In this document: positions 21,540-31,988 of the stretch, piece after piece
How the letters are laid out: each line of letters begins with the position of its first letter
Numbering within the stretch: position 1 is the first letter of the stretch
Assembly: GCF_016808335.1 (NCBI RefSeq)
Contig: NC_053153.1
Coordinates: 18,673,033-18,737,032 of the forward strand
Length of the DNA: 64,000 nt
Direction: 5' to 3'
From: Panicum virgatum
Taxonomy: Eukaryota > Streptophyta > Magnoliopsida > Poales > Poaceae
Translations under genes and position numbers: made by a program
The notes under the pieces: generated by a model
What the model saw: the letters and a program-made list of their open reading frames with translations, nothing else
What the model was told of the DNA's origin: nothing
Databases searched by the model: none

Positions 21540-21958
21540 CTACAATCGCCGGCTTGGAAATCCGGCAGGGCTTCGCCGCTTTGCCTCTCCCTCCCTCCCT
21601 CTCTTTTCTTTTTTTCTGGATTTTTAGTGAGGCAAATGAGGGGGTGAGGGGCAGCCAACAGCTTATATAGGGTTGGGGGGCCGGTCGCCCCGCAGGCGGG
21701 CGGCCCGGGCCCCGCCGCCCCAGTGCCGGGAGGCCTGGAGGGCTGGCCGCCCCACTGCCGAGCTGCTGGTTCTCCAGGGACCTCGGCACAATTTTTTGTC
21801 AAGTTTTTTTGCAGATAGGCCCCTGCCGCCCGGCTACCGGGCGTCCAGGTCCCGGCCGCCTGGCAGCGGGGCGGCCGGGTATATTCATGTAAATTTCGAA
21901 CACAAAAATATATTTTTGTAAAAAACGAAAATAAAAAATAAAAAAATAAAAAACCGCC
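21540..21958. promoter_or_regulatory. Right end of MULE-2: leader, TATA box, GC-rich palindromes, terminal repeat
   Basis: Reading leftward (minus strand) from the terminal repeat come GGCCGCC-rich subterminal repeats (21680-21880), a TATA box CTATATAAGC (rc of 21661-21670) and a purine-rich leader. The leader contains AAAGCGGCGAAGCCCTGCCGG, a block shared with both ends of MULE-3. This fits an inward-firing promoter inside the end, as known for MuDR. Confidence 0.6.
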
Positions 21959-22503
21959 TCCTTCGCCGCCCTGTCTTCCCCATTCCGCTGGGGTTCCTGC
22001 AAAACCCTACCAAAAAAGGGTTAATTGGAATGATGCCATTACAATTATGCGATTTCTCTAATATACCATTACAATTCAGCTATTCGCAACCGTGCCATTA
22101 CAATTTGCTCTCTACCTGGCTCATGCCATTTTCTATGGCCGCGGCGACATCGGGCCCACCTGCAGGCCGGCGTACCCATACGATTCTTCTATATGGACGC
22201 CTTTGCCCCTCCCCGACTCAGATAGATCCCGTTGACTCCGTCGCTCTCACTCCCTGGCTCTCATTCGCTTGCCTCGCGTTCCCCCTCCCGACGAACCCTA
22301 ACCCTAGAAGCTGAGGAGGCGACTGGCCGGCGGCGACGACCTGCAGTCGACGGCGGGAGAGGAAGTCACGAAGGGAGTGCCAATGAAGGGGGCCTGAAGC
22401 GGATGGTGAGTTCCCCTTCCATGGACCCCCCCCCAACGGGGGCGGCGGCGATGGAGGTCGACGGCGTGGAGTCCAGGTACACCAAAATCTCCCCGCATCT
22501 GAC

Positions 22504-23541
22504 TTGAGGACGTGTGGAATCGTAGGTCGTGTTGATTTGCTTCGTCTGCATAGGGTTGATTTGTTCTCGTTAGAGATTCTGGTGGAAGGGTTCCTCACAG
22601 TGGATCCGATGGGTAGGAAAGTTTACTCTAAGGGCCGGGTGATTAAGTGGGATGTGGAGATGGGCTCGTTTTCGCTTGAATTGTTGATGACAAGTCTGCA
22701 AAATGAAGTGAAATGGGCACCAACCCAGTCTGCCACAGTCTGGTTCTATCACAAGAGGTTGGGTGAGGACATTAGGTTAACTGAAGAATTTCAATTGCAG
22801 AGGTGACCCTGATTGACAAGTGGAACAATACTAGGAGGCACTCTGTGGACTTGGCAAACCACAAGTGTTCATGTAGAGAGTGGCAACTAACTGGCAAACC
22901 ATGTAGACATGCCTTGGCATGGATTTTGTCCAACAGAGGGATGAATATTGGGGACTATGTGCATCAGTATTATTCAGTTGCTAAGTTCAGGGCTACATAT
23001 GAAGGAAGAGTGGAAGCAATGCCTGACAGATCTCAATGGCCAACTGTGGATCTTGGCTTTAAGGTGTACCCTCCTCTATTGGGAAGATCAGCATGAAGGC
23101 CAAGAAAATAGAGGATTAGGGGTTGTCTAGAGAAGAAGACAACAAAAAAGAAGGTCAGATGCAGCAGGTGCAAAGACTTTGGGCACTTTGCCAAGACTTG
23201 CCAGATGCCTGTGGTTGGAGAAGATGGAGAAACAGCAACTCCAAAAAAGAGGTAGTAATCTGTCCTTTTCAGTTTTATTTTGTTTCTGGGCCTATCACTC
23301 ACGTTGCAATTCTTTGGAATGTAGAAAGAGGCAACATACTGAAGACACTGCTGGACCATCACAGCAGCCACCCAAGAAGAAGAAGTCCCCAAAAAGAAAG
23401 AAGACACCAAAGAAGAAGAAGACCCCCAAGAAGAAGAAGACCCCAGCCAAGAAAAAACAGAAGCAAGCTGAAGCTGCTCCAGCCCCAAGTGTTGTTAGGA
23501 GCCTGAAAGCTTGGTTGAACATGTCATCTGGAGGATCTTGA
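22504..23541 (+). pseudogene. MULE-4 transposase remnant: N-terminal domain joined to SWIM/CCHC C-terminus
   Basis: The first frame (to 22806) encodes a MULE N-terminal domain (VIKWDVEMGSFSLELL, then VKWAPTQSATVWFY, then EDIRLTEEFQL). It is followed directly by DKWNNTRRHSVDLANHK and the SWIM finger CSCREWQLTGKPCRHALAWI (22803-23096). Then come, in another frame, a CCHC knuckle RCSRCKDFGHFAKTC and, after a probable intron (donor near 23253, acceptor near 23330), a Lys/Pro-rich tail of KKKTPKKKK repeats ending at 23541. The zinc domain and the whole DDE core expected between the N-terminal domain and SWIM are missing. This is an internal-deletion derivative that cannot cut DNA. Confidence 0.75.
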
Positions 23542-23627
23542 ATGTTTCAGCTGTGCATCTGGCTTTTGTAAACTGTCTAGCTTTTGTAATGCTCCAGCTG
23601 TGAATCTGCTATGTAGCTTCAGCTGTG

Positions 23628-23750
23628 AAACCTGTCTTGTATGGTCAGCCTGATATGGCTGTTGAACCTGTCTTGTATGGTCAGCTTGATATGGCTGTTG
23701 AACCTATCTTGTATGGTCAGCCTGATATGGCTATTGAACCTGTTATGTAG
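23628..23750. repeat. 36-bp tandem repeat, about 3.3 copies
   Basis: The unit reads AACCTGTCTTGTATGGTCAG followed by CCTGATATGGCTGTTG. It lies in the 3' region of the MULE-4 transposase remnant, between converging genes, with one or two changes between copies. Confidence 0.8.
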
Positions 23751-24098
23751 ATCAGCCTGTTATGGCAGAATATTTCACCATGTTTCCATCCATCCATTTT
23801 ATTTGAGCACCACAATAAGTTATGACAGAATTCAAATGTGCCATGACAGAATTCAGATAGGCAGATAAGTCATCCATTTCATTTCAGCACCACAATAAGT
23901 TATGACATTCAGCTTCACAAACTGTTATGGCATGTCACACATGTCCCAGCAAAGTGAGGAAAAGGAGGGCACACACTCAAACCTGCAAAATGAGGTGCTT
24001 CACCGAGACACAACTACACTAAAACCTGACTAACTGCACTACCATCTAAGGCTGACTAACTACACTACCATCACTTCCAGCTAACAATGACAGTGGAA

Positions 24099-24720
24099 TC
24101 ACTTCCACAACATTGTCAGCACAAGCACAATGCCAACACAAACACATACAACAGGTACCACTAAAGCTCCCATGATGCTTGTCTTCAGTTCACCCATCTG
24201 CATCTGCAGCTTCGCAATCTCTCCCAGAGCACTGTCAATTTGAAGCTTCATCTGTTCAATCTGGGCCTTCACCTCGCCAGATTGGCCATCTATCTCTTCA
24301 CCATCTTTGCTCTCTTCAGCAGCAGCTGCAGCAGCCTCAACTTCACCACAATCACGCTTCCACCGTGCCCTCTGTACATCCAGCTTGCGCAAGTAGCTCT
24401 CGTACTGAAGCTCCGACCGTATGAATCCACAGGTTGTGGGATCCCCCTGCCACAGTACCCAAACCCTAGCATTGTCACGATCCACCAAAATCGGCACAGA
24501 CGCAACAAAATCGAAGCAAACTAACCTTCACGTTGTTCGGGCACTTGTAGAACAGCTCGTTGTAGGTGTCCGGTTGCTTGCTCCGGATACAGATCAGGCA
24601 GCAACGGCAGAAAGGGCAATCTTCCAGGCGAACATGATTCCCCTGACTGACGACACCGGCCGAGGTCGACACTGACGACGCCCTCATGGAGATCCCGTTG
24701 CCCCTCATCGATGGCTTCAA
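24099..24720 (-). CDS. GRF-D: GRF-type zinc finger with coiled coil and C-terminal membrane anchor, MULE-4 cargo
   Basis: Exon 1 is 24526-24720 (65 codons, donor AAG|GTTAGT). Exon 2 is 24099-24446 (TGGCAG|GGGGAT), phase 0, 180 residues. The finger spans the splice: CPFCRCCLICIRSK, then NELFYKCPNN, then TCGFIRSELQYESYL, the plant GRF pattern. A helix with heptad spacing follows (about 125-160: KAQIEQMKLQIDSALGEIAK). Then comes one hydrophobic span ALVVPVVCVCVGIVLVLTML, ending the protein at MLWK, so a tail anchor is predicted. Small plant GRF proteins with a C-terminal hydrophobic segment are frequent, and many sit in transposons. The frame is intact in an otherwise dead element. The function is unknown. 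Confidence 0.8.
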
Positions 24721-25047
24721 ACCGGCGCAGGAGGAGCACGTGGGGAGCTCGACGGCGACAGCGATGGCGATGGCGGGGAAGAACAGGGGATGCGAGCTGG
24801 GTGTGGGGACGGGCGAGACACTCTCGGCTTGGCTCGGGCTCTATCCAAGTCGGGGAGGGGCAAAGGCGTCCATACGGAAGAATCGTATGGGTACGCCGGC
24901 CTGCAGGTGGGCCCGACGTCGCTGCGGCCGCAGAAAATGGCATGAGCCAGGTAGAGAGCGAATTGTAATGGCACGGTTGCAAATAGCTGAATTGTAATGG
25001 TACATAAGAGAAGTCGCAGAATTATTTAGCATCATTCCAATTAACCC

Positions 25048-25177
25048 AAAAAAAAATCAGCGGCGAGGCGACGGAGCTGCTGAAGTCTGCGAATCCTGCG
25101 CCGCGGCGAAGAGTTAGGGTTAGTGAGGGGGAGGAGGGTCAAAGAGGGAGACAATTCATCAGTCTTGGCGGCTTGCC
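25048..25177 (+). promoter_or_regulatory. 5' flank/leader of the MATH-BTB gene, cut by MULE-4
   Basis: 130 bp of GC-rich host DNA between MULE-4 and the MATH-BTB ATG. No TATA box is left. It contains AGAGTTAGGGTTAGTGAGGG, leader-like. The original promoter is displaced upstream beyond the MULE cluster. Confidence 0.5.
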
Positions 25178-25521
25178 ATGGCCTCCAGGGCTGGCGGCGG
25201 CGAGCCGTCGGGGTCCGCCTCGGCCATCCTCGCCGACACCGCGAGCGGGTACCACATCCTCAGGATCGACGCCTACTCCCGCACCATGGCGACTCCCATA
25301 GGGAAGTACCTCGAGTCCCTCCCGTTCACCGTGGGTGGCCATCGCTGGCGCATTCGTTACTACCCCAACGGCGATGACCAGGAGGCCAAAGATTACATCT
25401 CGCTTTTCGTAAAGCTCGATGAAAGCGTCACCAATGCAGTAACTGCGCAATTCAAGTTCCGTTTCATTGGCAACGTGGGGCAGGAGGCGTTGACACTGGG
25501 GGGACTGCGCAACTTCGATAG

Positions 25522-26049
25522 TGTTGACACAGAATCGCGCCAACACACTCGAATGCGCTAGAACACGCGAACGATCGTCAAAACGATCAACACCCGCGAA
25601 ACCCTGGGCGGACCGGTCTGACCGGTTTCGCCGACCGGTCTGACCGGTGCAAGCAGGGGCTCGCTGGAAACCTAGAACAGTGAGCTCGGGAGGGACCCCG
25701 TCGGAGCTCGTGATCGTAGGGTTGCTCTGAGGTCGGCAGGCCACTCAGAACGTCTTCAAACGCCACCGGGACGAAGGAAGAAAGAAATCTAGGGTTGGAA
25801 AAGACTAGCGTTTGAGAGGTAAAAATAATGCGATTTTTGTATTGATTCGATTGGGAATAACCTCAATCGGCCTTAGCCTTTATATTTATAGGCCGGGGAA
25901 GACGTACCCCTTCACGAGTAGGATTACATGAGGACTCTTTACAAAAAAACCTAATTCTACTCGGACTGTACAGACCCGACCGGTCTGACCGGCCGGCTCG
26001 ACCGGTCAGACCGGTCGGCCTCAGCAGATGCCAAATTTGGCTGTCAACA
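25522..26049 (-). repeat. 3' LTR of the gypsy element
   Basis: 528 bp, bounded by TGTTGACA and GTCAACA. It has a TATA-like GCCTTTATATTTATAGGCCG (about 25876-25895). Two ACCGGT repeat clusters lie at 25611-25649 and 25979-26017; the second has about 22 bp more than in the other LTR. Confidence 0.95.
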
Positions 26050-26067
26050 TATGCCCCCCTGCTTTTT
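26050..26067 (-). promoter_or_regulatory. Polypurine tract of the gypsy element
   Basis: Directly inside the 3' LTR, on the minus strand, the sequence reads AAAAAGCAGGGGGGCATA, a purine-rich plus-strand primer site at the expected place. Confidence 0.8.
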
Positions 26068-26181
26068 GGTGAGTTTCACAAGCCAAAAAGCAAGAACTAT
26101 CCTGATGTACATGTTTAACATAGAGCATTCAAGTCTAAAAACAAAAGTAAGGGCGATATATAATACCGGCCGTCTTTGTCT

Positions 26182-29100
26182 TCATGCACTTTGCCATATG
26201 CTAGGATAAAATTTCTTCAAGTACCTCCCGTTGATAGCTCTAGGTAGACGCTCACCTTGCACCGTCTCCATCATATATGAATTACCGGAGATAACCTTGA
26301 TAATCTTGTAGGGACCCTCCCAACTTGGCGACCATTTGCCAAACTTGTTGCTTTTCATCCCAAGAGGTAAAATTGTCTTCCAAACTAGATCTCCAACCTG
26401 AAAAGATTTAAGTTTTACCTTTTTGTTGTAGGCTCTAGCCACCCGAAGCTTGTCCTTCTCAATTTCCTTCAAAGCCTTCAAACGCTTGTCGGTCACCTCA
26501 TCAATATTATCCATCATCATATCATGATAATCAACAGCGGAGAGGTCATTTTGTTTTGCTAATCCATATGCGTCCAGATTCACCTCAACGGGTAAAACGG
26601 CCTCTTGACCATACACAAGCTCAAAAGGAGTAACCTTAGTAGCACCATGTCTAGATTATACGATGAGCCCATAATGCTTCGGATAACACTTCATGCCACC
26701 TCCTAGGATTTTCTTCTATCTTTTTCTTTACAAGTTTGATCAAAATCTTATTACTAGACTCGGCCTGCCCATTGGCCTGAGCATAGTATGGAGAGGAATT
26801 GAGCAATTTAATCTTGTAAGATTCGGCAAAGGCACGCACCTCTTTTGATATAAATGAAGTACCTTGATCCGTTGTCAAAGTTTGTGGAATGCCAAATCTA
26901 TGAATAATAAGCTCAGTAATAAACTCAATTACCTCTTTATGCGTCATATTCTTCAAAGGAACCGCTTCGGTCCATTTAGTGAAATAATCCGTAGCAACCA
27001 ACACGAAGCGATGCCCCTTTGAAGATGGAGGATTAATTTGCCCAATGAAATCCAACCCCCAACCTCGGAACGGCCATGGTTTAATAATAAGATGCATCAA
27101 CGCAGCAGGCACCAATTGCAAATCACCAAACCGTTGACATTCTTCACATCCTTTATAGTACTTGAAACAATCGGATAGCATGGTGGGCCAATAAAAACCG
27201 GCTCTTCTAAGTAACCACTTCATCTTAGGAGCCGATTGATGAGTACCACAAATACCTTCATGAACCTCACCCATAGCAATCCGGGCCTGATCCGAGTCTA
27301 AACATTTGAGGAGCAAATCTTCGGTAGTTCGACGATAAAGTTCATCGTCAATTAAAACATATTTGAAAGCCAAACGCCGAATATTTCTCACTGCGCCACG
27401 ACCAGGATCTCTCAAATATGATATAAGAGGAACCCTCCAATCCTGGGATTCGGCCGAGACGATTGAATCATCTTTTTTAGCCGAATCAGAACTAACAACT
27501 GCATCACCGGTCAGACCGGTCTCTGGACCGGTCAGACCGGTCTGGGCGGTCAAACCGGTATCGCCGACCGGTCGGACCGGTGTGCCCAGAACCAGGAACT
27601 CGGCTTTCGTTTGCATCGTCTTGCGAATGTTGAAATATTTTTTCGTAACATTATAACCGGATGCTTGCTGAGCCAGAGTATTTGCCTTTTCATTTTCTTC
27701 CCTCGGTATATGTTTAATAATAAATTCATCGAAGGAGGAAATAATATCAAGGCATTTATGAAGATATGCATTTAGAGAACCATTATAACACTGGCATACC
27801 TTAGATACTTGCTGCACCACCAGAAGAGAATCTCCAAAGGCTTCAACATGCTTCACGCCCATGGATTGCAAGAATTCCAAGCCAAATAGAAGAGCCTCAT
27901 ATTCAACTTGGTTATTTGTGCACTCTTCTTCCAATCGGTTTGAAAATCAAAAACAGCACCATTCGGAGAAATAAGAACAGCACCAATCCCTTGACCATCA
28001 TCACAAACCGATCCATCAAAGTACAACTTCCACAGTGTGCAAGTAATATAGCCGACTTCTAAATCATGCTTGTCATTAATCCGATGCTCAACAATAAAAT
28101 CCGCTACAATTTGGCCTCTCATAGATTTTAAAGGTTCACAAGCCAAATCATACTCAACCAAAGCATAAGCCCATTTACCGATTCTACCACTCAAAATCGG
28201 TTTCTGTAACATGTGTTTGATCACATCGGTTTGACATACTACTACGCAAGTACTAGATAATAGATAATGTCTCAATTTGGTACAAGCATAATAAAGAGAC
28301 AAACATAACTTCTCAATAAATGTATACCTCGTCTCTGCATCAATAAGTCGTCGGCTTAAATATGTAATAATATACCCCTTCCCTTCGGTCTCTTGAGTCA
28401 AAACAGCCCCAATAACCTTGTCTTCAGCAGCCACATAAAGTCTGAAAGGTACTCTTCTCCTAGGTGCTTTAAGTACGGGTGGTGAAGACAAATAAATCTT
28501 GATCTTCTCAAATGCTTCTTGCTGTTTTGCCCCCCCCCCCCAAGTGAATTCGGTTTCATCTTTTAACCGAAGAATAGGAGTAAAAGCATCGATCTTCCCG
28601 GACAAGTTAGATATAAATCTTCTCAAGAAATTTACCTTGCCCAAGAACTTCTGTAAATCTTTCTTGCATGTAGGAGCTTCAACCTTCTTCATGGCTTCAA
28701 CTCTCTTAGGATCAATCTCTATTCCCTTCTCATGAATAATGAAGCCAAGAAACTTTCCAGCCGATACACCAAAAGCACATTTGAGTGGATTCATCTTTAA
28801 ACCATACCGGCGCATCCTTTCAAGAGCAATCCTTAAATCGGCTAAATGATGATCTAAACCGGCCGATTTAATGACAATATCATCAATATACACTTCCAAG
28901 ATGACACCAATCAAATCATGGAAGATCAAATTCATAGCTCTTTGATATATCTTCTTCGGCCATAAATATTTGATATATCTAAATGCCGTTTTAGATATAT
29001 CTTCTTCGGCCATAAATATTTGATTGTAACCAGTGTTACCATCAAGAAAACTAATGACACAATATCCGGAAGCTTCGTTGATCAACATATCGGCTATAGG

Positions 29101-29769
29101 CATAGGATATTCATCCTTGGGAGTAGCTTTATTAAGATCTCTAAAATCAATGCATACTCTAATTTTCCCCGAATCTTTTTTCTCAACGGGCACAATATTA
29201 GAGATCCAATCAGCATAACGACAAGACCGAATAAATCCAGCATCAAGTAAACGGTTAATTTCAGTTTTAATTCGGCCATAAATAACGGGATTGAAACACC
29301 TAACCGGTTGTTTATAAGGTCTAAAACCGGCTTTAATTGGTAAACGATGCTCAACAAGATCACGACTCAAACCAGGCATTTCATGATACTCCCAAACAAA
29401 ACAATCAACATATTCCTTCAATAAATTAACCAAATCGGCTTTATATTCAGCCGATAAATTTTTGTTTACAAAAGTCGGCCTAGGAATAGTTCCATCACCA
29501 ATATCGACCTTCTCTAAAGGATCAGCCGATGTAAATCCTTGGCCCAACTTATCTAGATCACCAGAATCTTCAATGGCTTCACACATATCGTTCGTACGCG
29601 CCCGATATTGATCTAGCCTCTGCTGCAGCCATTCTGCGTTGGACCGGTCTGACCGGTCGGGGTGTCCGGTCTGACCGATCGGCCCTGTGCGCCGAACGGG
29701 ACAGGACCGGTCTGACCGGTCGGCACTGGCGGTCTGACCGGTCTCCTCTGGAGTGTCTGTTGTACTCAT
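26182..29769 (-). pseudogene. Gypsy pol: reverse transcriptase, two RNase H domains, integrase; broken frames
   Basis: The frame 27853-29769 begins with a linker of TGQTG/RSDRS repeats. It continues with reverse transcriptase (IRVCIDFRDLNKATPKDEYP, then YIDDIVIKS), RNase H and the start of a second RNase H-like domain (LYFDGSVCDDGQGIGAVL). A frameshift near 27920 leads into 26651-27934: NNQVEYEALLFGLEF, the HHCC zinc motif (GTHQ ... CEECQ) and the integrase D, D and E residues (GLDFIG, TTDQGTSF, NGQAESSNK). A further break at 26617-26650 leads to the C-terminal part with the GPY motif (WEGPYKI) ending at 26182. In the RT the segment between TAFR and YQRAMN is replaced by a duplicated local fragment, so the polymerase is dead. 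Confidence 0.9.
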
Positions 29770-29993
29770 CTAATTTACATTAAATGATTTAGCCGATTAT
29801 CCATCGGCTTTAGTACAGCAAAAACAAAACCATCCTTAGTGCAACTGATCAAATCATAATCGGACAGGTCCACGCCCGACAAACACTTGACGTTGTCGTG
29901 TGCACTAATGGAATCCAAATCGGCTAAAGCAACAAAGGATGAAGTGTCCCCATGGACAATCTCAACCTCATCGCCGACCCACTGAACAAGAAA

Positions 29994-31961
29994 CTAATGC
30001 AAGGTAGAAGGAACACACTGATTTGCATGAATCCAATCCCTCCCAAAAATCAAATTGTAATTACCTTGCACTTCCGCGACGAAGAAAGTTGTAGCAAGCG
30101 TCTTACTTCCAATGGTGAGCTCCATGGAAGCAACTCCTTTGGCGCTAAGGGGCTCGCTCCCTCCAACACCACTAACGGTCATGTTCGTCTTGATCAAATC
30201 TTCATCTTGGCCACCAAGCTTCTTGTACAGCGAGTAGGGCATAAGATTCACAATGGCCCCACCATCTACTAGCATGCGAGTCACCGGCTTCCCGTTGATG
30301 TGTCCCCTCATGTAAAGAGCCTTGAGGTGATTGTCCTTCTCGCTTGGCTTCTGGAACACAGCCTCACGGGGCCCGAACTGAAGATGAGCCAAATCCTCCT
30401 CCGGAACCACAAAGTAATCCGAAGATAAGTGCACCACATTGATCTCCATGTTGGTGCGCTCTGGAGACACTTCGTAGTCTACCAATTCCTCGTCTTCAGC
30501 TGTCGGAGGAACTACTGGAGCTTCATCAATAGAAGAAACCGAAACGGGCGGCACCGATTCGGCTGTTGCCTCTGCACTGGGCTCGATCGGTCTGACCAGT
30601 TGGTCAGAGCGGTCTGACCGGTCCTCTTGACCGGTCTGACCGGTCAGCTGTGGCGTTCCGACCGGTCCGTCTGGCTGGTCAGCTGTCTTAGCTTTCCACA
30701 CCTTGCTTTGAGGGAACATAGGCCTGTATCTGTTGAATCCCTCATCCCTCATTTTCTCCTTCTCCTGTTCCTTCTTTTCTTTGTTGCGGAGGCGCTGCAA
30801 TTTCCTTTTTTGAGTATGAGTTAATCCCGAAGGGCACCATCTAGGCTGATGGTACTTATCTGCTGCATCCTTGCTGCTACCGGCCTCATGATCATTGGAC
30901 ATGACCGGCTTTTGTGAAGTAACATCAACCGATGTATCTACATCCATCGGTCTCTTGCCCGTATCCCTTATGGGCACTTCGATTTCACCGATTTGAATAA
31001 CATCGGCTTTGGGCTTTTTTGAATCAACCACGGTCTTCTGCTCCCCCCTCTTTTCTTTGACGCGATACTCAAACCTTGGAACAGGAGCTTGACCCGGCTT
31101 CTGATGAGACCGGTCTGACCGGTCGGTGTGTACCGGTCTGACCGGTGAAACCTACTGCACTGGATCGGATTGGCGTGGTCCCAATCGATCATGCACCGGC
31201 ATCCTAGAGCTTTCCCGTTGATAGTGTGGAGGATAAGGCATCAGAAAACACTACATCCATATCCCCCCATGCTCCCATGCCGGATTTATTGCATTTGAAG
31301 CCGGCGGCATCCACGGCATGGTAGCATACATCTTCTGAGAAGGATATAACGTGACAACATCATCTCTGCGCCTGCTGGATTCCCCCCTTGGGGATGCTGG
31401 ACGATCTTGACGTGGTGGTGAACGCGGTCTCTTTTTTAACGGCCGATCGTTTTGAACGGCCTTTGTGTACTTGTTCAACAACTGGTTGAAGGTGGGCTTC
31501 TGATTAGCAGTTCTTCCCTGCACCTTCACTTCGTTGGTCTTCCAAGTACCCACTTCCGGACGTTTCGGCTTGAAGGTCCGGGGACGGTCACCAGGGCGGT
31601 TTGACCGGTTGGAAGAATCGGTCTGACCGGTTGGACCGGTCTTACCGGTCGCAGGCACCGGTCTGACCGGTCGTGCCTGACCAGCAGACCGATTTTCTGG
31701 TGGAGAGCTTCCTTGCCCCCCGAGTCTGGAATTCCTGACAATGATCTTCAAAGTATCCTTGCCATCATCAGTTTTTTCTTTGACAACTTCACGAGCAAGG
31801 ATTTTATCACTTGTATCCATCGGTCTTGGATCACCGATGACAACATGCTTCCCCTTAGCTCCTCCGGCTTGTTCCGGCCGAATGAGCACCTTTGGATTGT
31901 TCAATTCCAGCGTATGAACAGGGAAAGGAGCTTTGTCAATTTGCATCTCAGAAAGTACCAA
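29994..31961 (-). pseudogene. Gypsy gag-pol spacer and aspartic protease
   Basis: The frame 29994-31031 contains the retroviral-type protease: MLVDGGAIVNLMP (active-site Asp in a DGG variant usual in these plant elements) and later NLIFGRDWI. Upstream, 31251-31961 is a basic, Pro/Ser-rich linker. Both hold stretches of TGQTG, RSDRS and PVRPV repeats from the ACCGGT nucleotide repeat. Stops between the frames (around 31032-31250) show decay of a once continuous polyprotein. Confidence 0.8.
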
Positions 31962-31988
31962 TCGTCCTTCATTAATGGCAGATTGTAC

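Larger units (their letters stand above)
16751..21958 (-). mobile_element. MULE-2: 5.2-kb Mutator-like element with PMD and GRF pseudogenes, no transposase
   Basis: The left end GCGGTTTTTTTATTTTTTTA and the reverse complement of the right end (GCGGTTTTTTATTTTTTTAT) align for about 90 bp, through ACAAAAATATATTTT and GAAATTTACA.GAATATA. They are followed by GC-rich blocks built on GGCCGCCCGGC. The flanks TCCTTTGGC (16742-16750) and TCCTTCGCC (21959-21967) agree at 7 of 9 bases and may be an aged target duplication. The element holds a GRF-C copy and a PMD gene, both with in-frame stops, and no transposase remnant. The PMD gene takes the place behind the right-end promoter that the transposase holds in MULE-1. 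It must have depended on a transposase made elsewhere. Confidence 0.8.
22018..25047 (+). mobile_element. MULE-4: ~3.0-kb Mutator-like element with deleted transposase and a GRF gene
   Basis: Long inverted repeats of about 200 bp lie at 22018-22215 and 24845-25047. Both begin GGTTAATTGGAATGATGC inward and share CATTACAATTCAGCTATT, CTACCTGGCTCATGCCATTT and GTACCCATACGATTCTTC. The flanks are A-rich (CCAAAAAA left, CAAAAAAAA right), so a 9-bp duplication is likely but not provable. The plus strand holds a transposase lacking its catalytic core. The minus strand holds GRF-D. The terminal repeats are unlike those of MULE-1/2/3, so this is another MULE family. It lies about 130 bp upstream of the MATH-BTB start codon. 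Confidence 0.8.

Noticed and set aside
23628..23750. CRISPR-like regular repeat
   Set aside because: The 36-bp units are directly adjacent with no unique spacers, in a plant nuclear context: a simple tandem repeat.
25139..25744. 201-codon minus-strand frame
   Set aside because: Runs across the junction of the MATH exon and the LTR on the antisense side; chance frame.
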